Positions 14,885-24,839 are shown, counted from the stretch's first letter. The stretch: 64,000 nt of DNA from Pseudomonas nitroreducens TX1 (GCF_000313755.1 NZ_AMZB01000118.1:62001-126000); one strand, 5' to 3'. The notes: a model not told the origin generated them from the sequence alone. Translations and numbers: made by a program.

Positions 14885-15652
14885 ATGTCCAAGACCCAAC
14901 TGTTCGACCTCGACGGCAAGATCGCCTTCGTCTCCGGCGCCAGCCGCGGCATCGGCGAAGCCATCGCCAAGCTGCTGGCCCAACAGGGCGCCCACGTGAT
15001 CGTCTCCAGCCGCAAGATCGATGGCTGCCAGGCCGTGGCTGACGACATAGTCGCCGCCGGCGGCAAGGCCACTGCGATCGCCTGCCACATCGGCGAGATG
15101 GAGCAGATCCAGGCCGTCTTCGCACAGATCCGCGAGCAGTTCGGCCGCCTGGACATCCTGGTCAACAACGCCGCCACCAACCCGCAGTTCTGCAACGTGC
15201 TGGACACCGACCTGTCGGCCTTCCAGAAGACCGTGGACGTGAACATCCGCGGCTACTACTTCATGTCCATCGAAGGCGGCAAGCTGATGAAGGCCAACGG
15301 CGGCGGCAGCATCATCAACGTCGCTTCGGTCAACGGTGTCACCCCGGGCGAGTTCCAGGGCATCTACTCGGTGACCAAGGCCGCGGTGATCAGCATGACC
15401 AAGGTCTTCGCCAAGGAATGCGCGCAGTTCGGCATCCGCTGCAACGCCCTGCTGCCGGGCCTGACCGACACCAAGTTCGCCTCGGCGCTGGTGAGCAACG
15501 ACGCCATCCGCAACGTCGCCCTGCAGCGCATCCCGCTCAAGCGCGTGGCCGACCCGAGCGAAATGGCCGGCGCCGTGCTGTACCTCGCCAGCGATGCGTC
15601 CAGCTACACCACCGGCGTGACGCTGAACGTGGACGGCGGTTTCCTCGCCTAA
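14885..15652 (+). CDS. Short-chain dehydrogenase/reductase (SDR)
   Basis: This 255-aa classical SDR has the NAD(P) motif SGASRGIGE (residues about 17-25), LVNNAATN, the catalytic serine region NVASVNG and YSVTKAA with the Tyr-x3-Lys pair, and the C-terminal GVTLNVDGGFLA. It is FabG-like in general, but with a substrate not defined by sequence. AAGGAG precedes the ATG at 14885, chosen over the upstream in-frame ATG. It follows the phosphotransferase gene after an unusual 167-bp structured gap and is closed by a terminator. A role in hydroxyacyl or ketone metabolism together with the phosphotransferase is an inference from the conserved neighbourhood. Confidence 0.88.
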   Translation: MSKTQLFDLDGKIAFVSGASRGIGEAIAKLLAQQGAHVIVSSRKIDGCQAVADDIVAAGGKATAIACHIGEMEQIQAVFAQIREQFGRLDILVNNAATNPQFCNVLDTDLSAFQKTVDVNIRGYYFMSIEGGKLMKANGGGSIINVASVNGVTPGEFQGIYSVTKAAVISMTKVFAKECAQFGIRCNALLPGLTDTKFASALVSNDAIRNVALQRIPLKRVADPSEMAGAVLYLASDASSYTTGVTLNVDGGFLA

Positions 15653-15668
15653 GCGCTGGCGTGGTGAC

Positions 15669-15698
15669 GAAAAAGGGAGCCGATGGGCTCCCTTTTTC
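15669..15698 (+). terminator. Rho-independent terminator of the SDR gene
   Basis: GAAAAAGGGAGCC-GAT-GGGCTCCCTTTTTC is a strong hairpin with flanking A and T tracts, 16 bp after the stop codon. Confidence 0.92.
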
Positions 15699-15721
15699 TT
15701 TGGCAAGGATTGGGCTTTTCA

Positions 15722-15794
15722 TAGGAGCGAGCTTGCTCGCGAACCGCACGGCAACTCCAGCGTGAAGCAGGTTCGCGAGCAAGCTCGCTCCTAC
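15722..15794. repeat. REP-like inverted pair (copy 2)
   Basis: Inverted arms 15722-15744 and 15771-15794 carry the same GAGCGAGCTTGCTCGCGAA core as the pair at 7184-7258, with an unrelated 26-bp spacer. Again the element lies just behind a terminator between converging genes. The near identity of arms in the two copies indicates a dispersed repeat family in this genome. Confidence 0.88.
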
Positions 15795-15798
15795 AAGG

Positions 15799-16443
15799 TC
15801 ACTGCCACTCCTTCAGGGCCTGGTTCGCCGCCGCATTCATCGGTTCGGCGGTCAGCCCGCCGGCCCCATAGCGCACCGCGAACACGGCCTGGTCGGCCAT
15901 CGGCAGATAGTTCACCCGGCCCGTCTTGGGCACGAAGGTCAGCAGGTCATGCTGGCCGTCGCGCAGCCAGCGCCACAGGTCGATGCCCGGCACGTCATCC
16001 GCCAGTGCCACCTTGCGCCCCTGGCTCTGCTGCTCCACGGCCAGAAAGCGGCCGCTGAGATCCTGCAGGCGGTAGCCCGGCGCCATCCCGATCAGCCGCG
16101 CCAGCCCCTTCCACTCCAGCACGCGCGCATCCAGCTGCCAGAGGTCGCCGGCCAGCTCCACGCGGCGCTCCTGATCGCCCTGGAGTAGGGTTACCTCGAA
16201 GCGTTGGTCAGCGATCTTATGGAAGCTCAGCGTTGCCAGCGGGCGCTCTGCCGGCAGCGGGTCGTAGCTGCGCAGGTCCCAGGCGACCAACGCCACCAGC
16301 ACGGCGACGGCCACGAACAGCATTCCCGCCGTACCGCGCAACCAACCGAGGAACCAGTGGCGGTCGAACAGAATGCGGGCGGCTACCATCAGGGCCAACA
16401 ACGCCAAGAAGGCAACGACCCAGGCCAGACCGTCGTACTGCAT
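15799..16443 (-). CDS. Conserved membrane-anchored protein of unknown function
   Basis: This 214-aa protein has two N-terminal transmembrane helices (residues about 7-22 and 35-56) and a soluble remainder, presumably periplasmic, with FEVTLLQGDQERRVELAGDLWQLDARVLEWKG and GHD-free beta-rich sequence. Orthologues in Pseudomonas are annotated hypothetical, sometimes as multidrug transporter without evidence. A single minus-strand gene behind the REP pair and divergent from the TauE-like exporter. No catalytic motif is visible. I would leave it as hypothetical. Confidence 0.75.
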   Translation of the reverse strand: MQYDGLAWVVAFLALLALMVAARILFDRHWFLGWLRGTAGMLFVAVAVLVALVAWDLRSYDPLPAERPLATLSFHKIADQRFEVTLLQGDQERRVELAGDLWQLDARVLEWKGLARLIGMAPGYRLQDLSGRFLAVEQQSQGRKVALADDVPGIDLWRWLRDGQHDLLTFVPKTGRVNYLPMADQAVFAVRYGAGGLTAEPMNAAANQALKEWQ

Positions 16444-16600
16444 CGAATGATTTCCTTCCTCGTAGAAATGCCGGCATTATGCGCACCGCATACCTGCGCG
16501 GCCAGCCAGACCGTCGCAGCTTTCGGGCCCGTTAACGTTTCCTATGCCGCCGCTCTTTACAAAAGAGCGGCGCCGCGGGCTCCTGATCAAGGCTGACCCA

Positions 16601-17383
16601 ATGCCCTTCGAACTCGTCGTAGACCCAACCACCCTCGTCATTCTCGCCGGCGTCGCCTTTCTCGCCGGTTTCATCGATGCCATCGCCGGCGGCGGCGGCC
16701 TGCTCACCATCCCTGCCCTGCTCACTGCCGGCGTCCCGCCGCACCTGGCGCTGGGCACCAACAAGCTGAGCTCGACCTTTGGCGCCGCGGTGGCCAGCTA
16801 CACCTTCTACCGGCGCAAACTGTTCCAGCCGCGCCAGTGGCGCAACGGCATCATCGCCACAGCCATCGGCGCGGCGCTTGGCGCCTGGGCCGCGCACCTG
16901 ATGCCGGCGGAATGGCTCAACCGCATGCTGCCGATAGTGGTGTTCGGCTGCGGCCTCTACCTGCTCTTCGGCAAGACGCCCGAAGCGCCGTTGGACGCCA
17001 CCCCCCGTATCGCCCAGCATCGCCAGTGGCCGCAGGGCCTGGGCCTGGGCTTCTATGACGGCGTGGCGGGCCCCGGTACCGGTGCCTTCTGGACGGTCAG
17101 TTCCCTGCTGATGTACCCGCTCGACCTGGTCCGCGCCAGCGGCGTGGCGCGCAGCATGAACTTCGTCAGCAATATCGTCGCACTGGCGGTATTCATCGCT
17201 TCGGGCCAGGTGGTCTGGCTGATGGGCCTGTGCATGGGCAGTTCACTGATGATCGGCGCGTACTTCGGCGCGCGCACGGCGATTGGCGGCGGCGCCCAGT
17301 TCATCCGTCCGGTATTCATCCTGGTGGTACTTGCATTGACTGTGCGCCTGGCCTGGCAGCACTGGTTCAGCGCCGCGGCCTGA
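16601..17383 (+). CDS. TSUP family (TauE/SafE, DUF81) membrane exporter
   Basis: This 260-aa protein has about seven to eight hydrophobic segments and the TSUP hallmarks FIDAIAGGGGLLTIPALLTAGVPPHLALGTNKL near the N-terminus and GFYDGVAGPGTGAF in the second half, the duplicated G-rich motifs of TauE/SafE (YfcA-like) proteins. The family transports sulfite, sulfonates or organic anions across the inner membrane. The ATG at 16601 gives the standard N-terminus starting just before TM1; the frame is open further upstream but that extension contains no conserved sequence. The substrate cannot be assigned. Confidence 0.88.
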   Translation: MPFELVVDPTTLVILAGVAFLAGFIDAIAGGGGLLTIPALLTAGVPPHLALGTNKLSSTFGAAVASYTFYRRKLFQPRQWRNGIIATAIGAALGAWAAHLMPAEWLNRMLPIVVFGCGLYLLFGKTPEAPLDATPRIAQHRQWPQGLGLGFYDGVAGPGTGAFWTVSSLLMYPLDLVRASGVARSMNFVSNIVALAVFIASGQVVWLMGLCMGSSLMIGAYFGARTAIGGGAQFIRPVFILVVLALTVRLAWQHWFSAAA

Positions 17384-17407
17384 GCAAGGCCGGAGCGGCG
17401 CCTGGGT

Positions 17408-18247
17408 TCAGGCGCCGCCGGGCAGGACAGGATCGGGACGGCCGGCGCGGCGCGCCAGGTAGACCTCGATCAGGTAGCGGGCAATGGAGCGCTCGGCTGG
17501 CAGGCGCGGCAGCTCGTCGACGTGGAACCAGCGGGCATCCTCGATCTCGTCCGGCTGCATGACGATTTCGCCGCTGACGTACTCGGCGTGGTAGCCGAAC
17601 ATCAGCGAATGCGGGAACGGCCAAGGCTGGCTGCCCATGTAGCGGATATTGCCGATCTCGACGCCCACCTCTTCGCGCACCTCGCGCGCGACGCAGTGCT
17701 CCACCGACTCGCCCGGCTCGACGAAGCCGGCCAGGGTGCTGTACATCCCCGGCACGAAGCGCGGCGAACGCGCCAGCAGCACTTCATCGCCACGGGTCAC
17801 CAGCACGATCATGCTCGGCGACAACAGCGGGTAGCGCTGGATACCGCAGCTCTCGCAGTGCATGGCACGGTCGCGGGGCATGCGCAGGCTTGGCTGGCCG
17901 CAACTGCCGCAGAAGCGGTTCTGCCGCCACCAGATACCGATCTGGCTGGCGAAGCCAAGCATGGCGAAGATGTCTTCCTCAGCCTGCATCATGAACTGGC
18001 GCAGGCCGATCCAGCTGGCGCCCTCCAATGGATCAGTGCCGTCGATTTCCAGCAGGTACACCGGCTCGCCGTCGAACTGGCCGACAGCGTGCTCGGAAAG
18101 CACCGAAAGGTCCTGGCGCTTGAGCCAGTCGCGGGGGAACAGCACGCCGTTGCTGTCGGCGAGGAACTGCTGCTGGCAGTGGGCGAGCGCCCAGCCACCG
18201 TTCGCCGCGACCTCGAACATCGAGGATTCCCAGCGTCCGGTACGCAT
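17408..18247 (-). CDS. nudC: NADH pyrophosphatase / RNA deNADding enzyme NudC
   Basis: This 279-aa protein has a zinc ribbon (C113-x2-C116 and C131-x2-C134), a Nudix box starting at Gly174 ([12 protein letters not shown]...REEVGVE) and the NudC-specific SQPWPFPHS motif just after it. NudC hydrolyses NAD(H) to NMN(H) and AMP and removes NAD caps from RNA. Its start codon overlaps the stop of fimL (ATGA at 18247), so the two are translationally coupled. P. aeruginosa has the same fimL-nudC order. All key residues are present and the length is typical. Confidence 0.95.
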   Translation of the reverse strand: MRTGRWESSMFEVAANGGWALAHCQQQFLADSNGVLFPRDWLKRQDLSVLSEHAVGQFDGEPVYLLEIDGTDPLEGASWIGLRQFMMQAEEDIFAMLGFASQIGIWWRQNRFCGSCGQPSLRMPRDRAMHCESCGIQRYPLLSPSMIVLVTRGDEVLLARSPRFVPGMYSTLAGFVEPGESVEHCVAREVREEVGVEIGNIRYMGSQPWPFPHSLMFGYHAEYVSGEIVMQPDEIEDARWFHVDELPRLPAERSIARYLIEVYLARRAGRPDPVLPGGA

Positions 18248-19920
18248 CAGGCTGCCACCGTCAGGCCCAGGGCCTTGACGCTCTCGCTGGCGACGTCCAG
18301 GACGTCAGGTTGGCCTTCAGGCCGCATCATGGCTCCCCCTTCCAGGTAGTACTCCAGGCCGGTCAGCGCATCCGCCAGGGTTTCCAGCATCTGCTCGGAC
18401 GGCATCTGGGTCGTCTCGATCATCTGCCCCTGAATGTAATCGGCGCAGGCGCCCACGAGCAATGCCGCACGCTCCTGGCCGAGGAACCACAGGCCGCCGC
18501 GCACCGCCTGCAGGCTGATCGGGACATTGGCCAGGTGCAGCTTGTCGCCGTTGGATTCCAGGTACGCAGTGATCGCGCGCTTGGCCAGCGCCAGGCCGGC
18601 CTGGGCCTCGTCGATCACCACGATGCGCGCTTCGGCGAGCTGGTGCACGGCGAAGGAGTCGTCCTCTCCCATCGGCGCCGGACGCGCGCTCATGCGCTCG
18701 CCACGCTCCAGGTTGCCGACCATGCTCTCGACGTACAGCAGCGCGTCTGCCAGCGCGTTGAGCGCCGCAGGTTCATCCACTGCGCCCTTGGCGACCCAAC
18801 CGGCGACGACACCATGCTGGTGCTGCAGCGAAGTGGCGGCGGAGTTCAGGCCGACCATACCAAGGGTCTTGGCCAGCTTGCCCAGCTGGGTGTGCAGGAT
18901 GCCCAGGGCATCGGCCTGGGACACGCCTCGCTCGATCAGGTCGAGCTGGTCCTTCACTGCGGTGAGTTCCTCGCGGATCGCCACCGACAGCGAGCGCATC
19001 ACCGACTGGCCGGGGCCGGACAGGCGCTGCGATTCGTCTTCGAGCAGGTGATCGGTGAACGGCAGCGGTGCCAGGCCAAATACCTGGCGCAATTCGGTAG
19101 CGCGTACGCCGCTGGTGTCAGCCAGGGTGGTGAGATACAGCAGCTCCTTGAGCAACTGGCGCGGCGCTTCGTATTGCGGGTTGGCAATCAGTTGCTTGAG
19201 TTCGCGGTCCAGCCGCGCGAACACCTGCTTGCGCGTCTTGCGCGGCAGCATCTGCGCGTCCACCAGGGCTTCCAGCGCGCCGGCGCCGACCCAGCACAGG
19301 CGGGTGCGCGCGGCGCTGCCCAGCAACACGTCGAGCTTGCCCAGTGCGCGGCCCATGAGCTTGAGGCTGGGGTAGAGATTCTGTTCGCGGATCAGCCCCA
19401 CCAGACCGACCTGGTACATCTGCCGCAGGCGACGGACTTCGCGGGCCGGGTCTTCCACCTGCGGTGCGGTGACGGCGCGTAGCGGGCGCGGCAGATCCAG
19501 GCGCGCACTGAAGAAGAAGCTCTCCGGCAGCGCGGGCTGGCCGGCGGCCTGGCGCACGTCATTGATCGCCGGCAGTAGCAGCTCGGGGATTTCCTGGCGG
19601 TGTGCTTCGAGGTTTTCCAGGTAGCGACGCAGCACATAGAGCGCATTGCCGAGCGCGGCCAGTTGGCCGTCGCGGTCCTCGCTGACCCCGGTGGGAATGT
19701 CCGTGGCCAGGTCCAGCGCTTCCTGTGCCAGCAACTCGGCACCGGCCAGCTCGATGAGATTGAGCGTGCCGCGAATCTGGCTCAGGCAATCGACGGAATG
19801 TTGCAGCAGGCTGCCGTTCTGGCGCTCGGCGATGAAGTGCTCGAGATTCTGCTCGGCTTCCTCCATCGTGGCGAACAGCTCGTCGCGGACCAGACTGAGG
19901 GACGTGGCTCCAGTAACCAT
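18247..19920 (-). CDS. fimL: FimL, ChpA N-terminus-like regulator of type IV pili and virulence
   Basis: This 557-aa protein is mostly helical with repeated HPt-like segments (for example [30 protein letters not shown] and [18 protein letters not shown]) but no kinase or receiver domain, as expected for FimL, which resembles the N-terminal part of ChpA without the phosphorylatable histidines. In P. aeruginosa FimL affects twitching motility and cAMP signalling through the adenylate cyclase CyaB. Identification rests on this architecture, the length, and the neighbours (crotonase upstream, nudC downstream), which match PA1821-PA1823. It overlaps nudC by three bases. The c-di-GMP and cAMP connection to other genes in the window is not shown by the sequence. 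Confidence 0.88.
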   Translation of the reverse strand: MVTGATSLSLVRDELFATMEEAEQNLEHFIAERQNGSLLQHSVDCLSQIRGTLNLIELAGAELLAQEALDLATDIPTGVSEDRDGQLAALGNALYVLRRYLENLEAHRQEIPELLLPAINDVRQAAGQPALPESFFFSARLDLPRPLRAVTAPQVEDPAREVRRLRQMYQVGLVGLIREQNLYPSLKLMGRALGKLDVLLGSAARTRLCWVGAGALEALVDAQMLPRKTRKQVFARLDRELKQLIANPQYEAPRQLLKELLYLTTLADTSGVRATELRQVFGLAPLPFTDHLLEDESQRLSGPGQSVMRSLSVAIREELTAVKDQLDLIERGVSQADALGILHTQLGKLAKTLGMVGLNSAATSLQHQHGVVAGWVAKGAVDEPAALNALADALLYVESMVGNLERGERMSARPAPMGEDDSFAVHQLAEARIVVIDEAQAGLALAKRAITAYLESNGDKLHLANVPISLQAVRGGLWFLGQERAALLVGACADYIQGQMIETTQMPSEQMLETLADALTGLEYYLEGGAMMRPEGQPDVLDVASESVKALGLTVAA

Positions 19921-19962
19921 CGGCCTAGTGCGCCTCCTGCGCGCAAGAAGAGTGGACGGACA

Positions 19963-20775
19963 TCAATCGGCGAACTCGGGGGTCTTCTTGCTCATGTGCG
20001 CCATCATGGCGGCCTGCAGGTCGGCAGACTGCAGCATCGCGGCGTTCCAGGTGGCGATGTATTCCAGTCCGTCCTCGACACGGTGGTCGCGGGCATAGCC
20101 GATCATTTCCTTTGTGCCGCGGATGGCGATCGGCGACTTGGCGGCGATCTGCCGGGCCAGCTCCATCACGCCATCGAACAGCGCGGCATGGTCGGCGTAG
20201 ACGCTGTTGACCAGGCCGATGCGCTGCGCTTCCTCGGCGTTGACGTTACGCCCGGTGTAGGCCAGCTCACGCATGATGCCATCGCCGATCAGGCGCGGCA
20301 GGCGTTGCAAGGTGCCGACATCGGCCGCCATGCCCATGTCGATTTCCTTGATGGAGAACTGCGCGTCCGCGCTGCAGTAGCGCATGTCGCAGGCAGAGAT
20401 CAGGTCGATGCCGCCGCCGATGCAGTAGCCCTGGATCGCCGCAAGCACCGGCTTGCTGCACTTGTCCACGGCGTTGAAGGAGCCTTGCAGTTGCAGGATG
20501 GTCTTGCGCAATGCGCGGGCGTTGCGGCCGACGTCCTTGCCCAGGTGGCTGGCGGCCTGGGCCAGCAGGGCGAGATCGATACCGGCGGAGAAGTGCTTGC
20601 CGGAGCCGCTGAGGACGACAACACGGACCTCATCCGTTTCATCGGCCCACTGGAAGATATCGATGATTTCTTTCCAGAAATCGGCATTCATCGCGTTGAG
20701 CTTTTCCGGACGGTTGATCTGCACATGGGCGATCTTGTCCGCCAGTTCAACGCGGAAGGCTTTGTATTCAGTCAC
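19963..20775 (-). CDS. Crotonase family enzyme, dienoyl-CoA isomerase-like
   Basis: This 270-aa enoyl-CoA hydratase/isomerase family protein has the oxyanion-hole loops KHFSAGIDL and IQGYCIGGGIDL and the segment IKEIDMGMAADVGTLQRLPR. The acidic residues in IDMGMAADVG match the pattern of delta3,5-delta2,4-dienoyl-CoA isomerases (ECH1) rather than plain hydratases. A GTG start at 20775 with GAGGA 8 bases upstream was chosen; the longer frame upstream has no homologous sequence. It is followed after 42 bp by fimL, so they may be co-transcribed from the promoter at about 20.9 kb. It would serve beta-oxidation of unsaturated fatty acids; the precise reaction is inferred. Confidence 0.85.
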   Translation of the reverse strand: MTEYKAFRVELADKIAHVQINRPEKLNAMNADFWKEIIDIFQWADETDEVRVVVLSGSGKHFSAGIDLALLAQAASHLGKDVGRNARALRKTILQLQGSFNAVDKCSKPVLAAIQGYCIGGGIDLISACDMRYCSADAQFSIKEIDMGMAADVGTLQRLPRLIGDGIMRELAYTGRNVNAEEAQRIGLVNSVYADHAALFDGVMELARQIAAKSPIAIRGTKEMIGYARDHRVEDGLEYIATWNAAMLQSADLQAAMMAHMSKKTPEFAD

Positions 20776-20886
20776 GGGAGATGTCCTCGGGAATGCCCTG
20801 CTTCTCGTCTGGGGGCGGCGCGCTGCCGCCGGAGCCCGGGCCAACAGTTCTTATGGGTGCGGCTTACAGATTTTTGGCATCGCGCC

Positions 20887-20914
20887 ACTATAACAAGGCA
20901 AGACCAAAAGTCGA
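20887..20914 (-). promoter_or_regulatory. Sigma-70 promoter of the crotonase-fimL-nudC operon
   Basis: On the minus strand TCGACT (20914-20909) and TATAGT (20892-20887) are 16 bp apart, about 112 bp before the crotonase start. The -10 is good, the -35 fair. Confidence 0.5.
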
Positions 20915-20945
20915 TGCCGCGGTCTGTGACACAGACCACGGCATC
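20913..20945 (-). terminator. Strong hairpin behind the permease gene
   Basis: GATGCCG-c-GGTCTGT-gac-ACAGACC-a-CGGCATC forms a 14-bp stem with one mismatch and a 3-base loop. On the minus strand it is followed by GACTTTTGG, so it can terminate transcription coming from ldcA and the permease. The last bases overlap the next promoter. Confidence 0.7.
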
Positions 20946-21013
20946 GGGCGTGAATTCGCTCGCAATACGCTCACCAACTGCTTGATCTGGCAGGAAGGTG
21001 GTCGCCGCGACAA

Positions 21014-22357
21014 TCAGTCGCCAGCAGCCAGCGGCAACCCCTGCGCACGGTTGCGGTACTGGCGCCAGGTGTACATCGGGATACCGGCCATGAACACCAG
21101 GAAGCCCCAGAAGATTGCCTGCTCGCCGGTGCCATACAACGCCCAAAGTGAATAGAGGAAGCCCAGGCAACCGATCGCCAGCACCTGCGGCCGCGAGCGC
21201 GGCGAGAAGGAGTCCGGCTTGGTCGCCAGCAGTTGCAGTAGCGCGGCGGTGCAGAAGGCATAGGGCACGACACCGGTCATGGTGCCCAGCAGGATGATGA
21301 CGTTGAACACCTCCACCAACTCGCCATGGCCGTCGACCATCACCAGCGCCGTCACCAGCAGCCCGGAGGACAGCAGGCCATTGGCCGGCGCGCCATTCTT
21401 ATTGAGCTTGCCCAGGGATTCGGGAAACAACCCATCGCGAGCCGGCGCCACCGGAATCTGTCCCTGCAGCAGCACCCAGCCGTTGAGCGCCCCCAGGCAA
21501 GCGATCACCGCGCCGCCGGCGACCAGGTAGTAACCCCAGTTGCCCAGCAGGATGCGCGCGGCATCGGCGAAGGGTGAAGTGGACTTGGCCAGCACTTCCG
21601 GCGGCATCAGGCCCTGCACGGCGGTGATCGACAGGATGTACACCGCAGCGGCGGCCAGGGTGCCGAACAGCGTGGCGCGCGGGATGGTCTTCTTCGGGTC
21701 GCGCACGTCGTCCGCCGGCACGGTGGCCGATTCCAGACCGATGAAGGACCACAGCGTCAGCGCCGCCGTGGTGGCGATCGCCTGGGCATAGCCCATGTTC
21801 GGCAGTTCGCTGGGCGCCGGGATGGTCAGGTAGTCAGGGTTGAAGTGGAACCAGCCAAGGATGCCTACCAGCAGCAGCGGGATCAGCTTGAGCGCGGTCA
21901 GGCAGTTCTGCACCACGGCGAAGGCAGTGATGCCGCGCAGATTGATCAGGGTGCACAGCCAGATGGCGCCGATGGCCGTGGCGACCATCAGCAGCGGGTC
22001 GGCCAGCGCCGGTATGAACACTCGCAGGTAGCCCACCAGCGTGACGGCGATGGCGGCGTTGCCGATCCACGCGGCTTTCCAGTACGTCCACGCACAGAGA
22101 TAGCCGGCGAAGCTGCCGAAGCCATCGCGGGTATAGGCGTAAGGCCCGCCAGCACCGGGATTGAGCCGCGCTAGCCGAGCGAAGGTGAAGGCCAGGATCA
22201 CCGCCCCGGTACTCGACACCAGCCAGCCGAACAGGCTGAGCCCACCGAACGCCGCCAGGCTCGAGGGCAACAGGAAGACCCCTGACCCGACCATGTTGCC
22301 GACCACCAGCGCAGTGCAGCTCCAGAACCCCATGCTGCCCTTTTTCGCTTCCGCCAT
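21014..22357 (-). CDS. APC family amino acid/polyamine permease
   Basis: This 447-aa protein has about twelve transmembrane helices and the APC signature in TM1 (VVGNMVGSGVFLLPSSLAAFGG) and in TM3 (ARLNPGAGGPYAYTRDGFG). It resembles the AdiC/CadB/PotE exchanger group in length and TM1 sequence. It lies in the same orientation as ldcA, with one gene between them. In P. aeruginosa an amino acid permease is the direct neighbour of the lysine decarboxylase gene. A lysine/cadaverine or related exchange is therefore plausible but not proven. The downstream hairpin closes the unit. Confidence 0.85.
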   Translation of the reverse strand: MAEAKKGSMGFWSCTALVVGNMVGSGVFLLPSSLAAFGGLSLFGWLVSSTGAVILAFTFARLARLNPGAGGPYAYTRDGFGSFAGYLCAWTYWKAAWIGNAAIAVTLVGYLRVFIPALADPLLMVATAIGAIWLCTLINLRGITAFAVVQNCLTALKLIPLLLVGILGWFHFNPDYLTIPAPSELPNMGYAQAIATTAALTLWSFIGLESATVPADDVRDPKKTIPRATLFGTLAAAAVYILSITAVQGLMPPEVLAKSTSPFADAARILLGNWGYYLVAGGAVIACLGALNGWVLLQGQIPVAPARDGLFPESLGKLNKNGAPANGLLSSGLLVTALVMVDGHGELVEVFNVIILLGTMTGVVPYAFCTAALLQLLATKPDSFSPRSRPQVLAIGCLGFLYSLWALYGTGEQAIFWGFLVFMAGIPMYTWRQYRNRAQGLPLAAGD

Positions 22358-22547
22358 CTGCGCTCCTTAGAAGCCGAGATCCGTATTTTCGTTGTATCGA
22401 CCTGCCCTCGGAAAAGACGCAGAGCGGCGATCTGTCCTACAGGGTAGACAGCGCCGGGCAAAGGAGGAAACCGTTTTGCAGGACGAGACCGCTCGTTTCG
22501 AGCGATTTCGCCCTGCGCGGTCAATACCGTTGCAGAAATTCCGCCGC

Positions 22548-24734
22548 TCAGGCGGAGCCGAACTGGCGCCTGCCGATCTCGTAGAGCTGCTCGAACTGCA
22601 ACGACGACATCGGCTTGGCGAACAGGTAACCCTGCCCTTCGGTGCAGCGCTCGGCGCGCAAACGGTCGCGCTGGGCGGAGGTTTCGATGCCCTCGGCGAT
22701 GGTCTCCAGGTCGAAGCTGCGGGCCATGTCGAGGATCGCGCGGATCACCGACAGGTCCTGCTGTGTCTCCAGCATGCCGATCACGAAGGTGCGGTCGATC
22801 TTGATGCGGCTCAGCGGGTAGGTCTTGAGCAGGCTGAGGGAGGCGTAGCCGGTGCCGAAGTCGTCGAATGCGATGCCGACCCCATAGGAACGCAGGCTCT
22901 GCAGGGTACTGAGCACGCTGTCGTCGTGATTGAGCACGATGTTCTCGGTGATCTCCAGCTCCAGCGCTTCCGCCGGCAGGCCGTGGCGTTCCAGTGCTTC
23001 AAGCACCTGGGTGACCAGGTTGCCCATGCGGAACTGGGCGCCGAACAGGTTCACCCCCATGCGCAGGTCCGGAGCACCGTTGCGCCGCCAGTAGGCAGCC
23101 TGGGCGCAGGCTTCATCCAGTATCCAGGCGCCGACGATGGCCGCCAGCGGCCCGCACTCCAGCGATGGCAGGAAAGCTGCCGGCGACAGCAGGCCGCGCT
23201 GCGGATGCTGCCAGCGGATCAGTGCCTCGGCCCCGCGCAGGGAACCGTCGCGCAGGCTGACCTGAGGCTGGTAGAACAGCAGGAACTCGCCATTGGCCAC
23301 GGCACGATGCAACTCCATGCCATACAGATGCCGTGCCGCCGCTTCCATCTTCAGCGCCGGAAGGAACACGAAGGCGTGACTGCGGCCGCTACTCTTGGCC
23401 TTGAACAGCGCAAGATCGGCGTCGCCCACCAGATCCAGCGCTTCCTGGGCATGCAAGGGCGCCAGCGCCACCCCGCAGCTGGCGGCCACTCGCACTTCAT
23501 GGGCATCGATGACGATGGGCTCGGCGATACTGGCTATCACGGCCTGGGCCAAGCGCATGGCGTGCTCCGGCGAAAGCAGGTTGGGCTCGAGGATGGCGAA
23601 TTCGTCTCCGCCGATTCGCGCGACCGTGGCGTCCGCAGTGGCCAGCCGGTCCAGTCGTTCGGCCACCTGCCGCAGGATGCCGTCCCCCACGGCATGGCCA
23701 AGAGAATCATTGACGTCCTTGAAACCGTCCAGGTCGATCATCAGCACCGCCGCCGGCCGGGACTGCACCAGCACCTCCTCGGTGCGCCGGTAGAACTGGC
23801 CGCGATTGGCCAGTCCGGTGAGCACGTCGACGCAGGCCAACTGGCGCAACGCTTCTTCTTCCCGATGGCGAGCGGTGAGGTCCTTGAGCACAGCCTCGAA
23901 CTTGAGTTTGCCCCGCTCCGACCAACTGAACAGGGTCAGGCCGAGGGACACTTCCGAGCCATCCTTGCGCAAACCGGTGATTTCTCCCGGCACGGCCATG
24001 CCGTCCAGGGAGGTGGCATCGCTTGCCCCACTGATCAGACTGCGAAAGGACTGGCGGCTGCGCTCGGGCAACAGCAGTTCAAAAGCCTGTCCGCTGCCCT
24101 CGGCGAGATCATAGCCAAACAGGTTGGCGGCGGCCTCGTTCCAGGCGCCGATCTCACCCCAGCAGTCGAACCACACGACCGGCGTCGGCGACGTGCCGGC
24201 ATACTCCTCGAACAGCGGCCGAGTGCGCGCCGAGGCGACCTCGATACGCCTGAGCTCGAGGCGGTCGGCAGCCATTCGCGCCAGCTCCTTCAAGCGCTCG
24301 CAGTCATCCCGACTGAAGTCTTCATGGGGCTGGCTATCGATGATGCACAGGGCGCCCAGGGGCTGACCTTCCACTGACAGCAGCGGCACCCCGGCATAGA
24401 AGCGCACGCCATTGACCGCGGTCACCAGGGGGTTGTCATGGAAGCGCTCATCGCGGCTGGCATCGCCCACCACCATCACGCCGTCCTGGGCGATGGCATG
24501 GGCGCAGAAGGACACGTCGCGCCCCATGTCCACTTCGCCGATACCGGTGGCGGCGGCGAAGAACACATGGTCACTGCCGATCATGTTCACCGCCGCGACC
24601 GGCATACCGAACATGCGCACAGCAATCTGCACCACCGGGTCGAGGCTCGGCAGCAGGTTTTCGTCGTCGAATCCGTAATCGGAGAGCGCTGTCAGGCGCT
24701 CGCTTTCGTTCGGCAACGTCACGGGACAACGCAT
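22548..24734 (-). CDS. GAF-PAS-GGDEF-EAL cyclic di-GMP enzyme
   Basis: This 728-aa protein has a GAF domain (residues about 24-160), PAS domain (about 172-290), GGDEF domain (about 295-455) with an intact GGDEF at 375-379, and an EAL domain (about 470-715) with EALIRW at 503-508, ELEITE, DDFGTGYASL, KIDRTF and the AEGIET glutamate. Both catalytic sets look intact, so it may make or degrade c-di-GMP. No RxxD I-site precedes GGDEF. No transmembrane segment is seen. It separates ldcA from its usual permease neighbour. Sensory input is likely through GAF/PAS. Net activity cannot be read from sequence. Confidence 0.92.
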   Translation of the reverse strand: MRCPVTLPNESERLTALSDYGFDDENLLPSLDPVVQIAVRMFGMPVAAVNMIGSDHVFFAAATGIGEVDMGRDVSFCAHAIAQDGVMVVGDASRDERFHDNPLVTAVNGVRFYAGVPLLSVEGQPLGALCIIDSQPHEDFSRDDCERLKELARMAADRLELRRIEVASARTRPLFEEYAGTSPTPVVWFDCWGEIGAWNEAAANLFGYDLAEGSGQAFELLLPERSRQSFRSLISGASDATSLDGMAVPGEITGLRKDGSEVSLGLTLFSWSERGKLKFEAVLKDLTARHREEEALRQLACVDVLTGLANRGQFYRRTEEVLVQSRPAAVLMIDLDGFKDVNDSLGHAVGDGILRQVAERLDRLATADATVARIGGDEFAILEPNLLSPEHAMRLAQAVIASIAEPIVIDAHEVRVAASCGVALAPLHAQEALDLVGDADLALFKAKSSGRSHAFVFLPALKMEAAARHLYGMELHRAVANGEFLLFYQPQVSLRDGSLRGAEALIRWQHPQRGLLSPAAFLPSLECGPLAAIVGAWILDEACAQAAYWRRNGAPDLRMGVNLFGAQFRMGNLVTQVLEALERHGLPAEALELEITENIVLNHDDSVLSTLQSLRSYGVGIAFDDFGTGYASLSLLKTYPLSRIKIDRTFVIGMLETQQDLSVIRAILDMARSFDLETIAEGIETSAQRDRLRAERCTEGQGYLFAKPMSSLQFEQLYEIGRRQFGSA

Positions 24735-24839
24735 GGGGGAAACCTCCCTTTTTCCTCATTTCTCCCTTTACCGATGCGCAGAAGAATAGTTCCACTTTTC
24801 AAAAATGGACGTCGGCCCACGAGCGCAGGGGCCGAGCGG

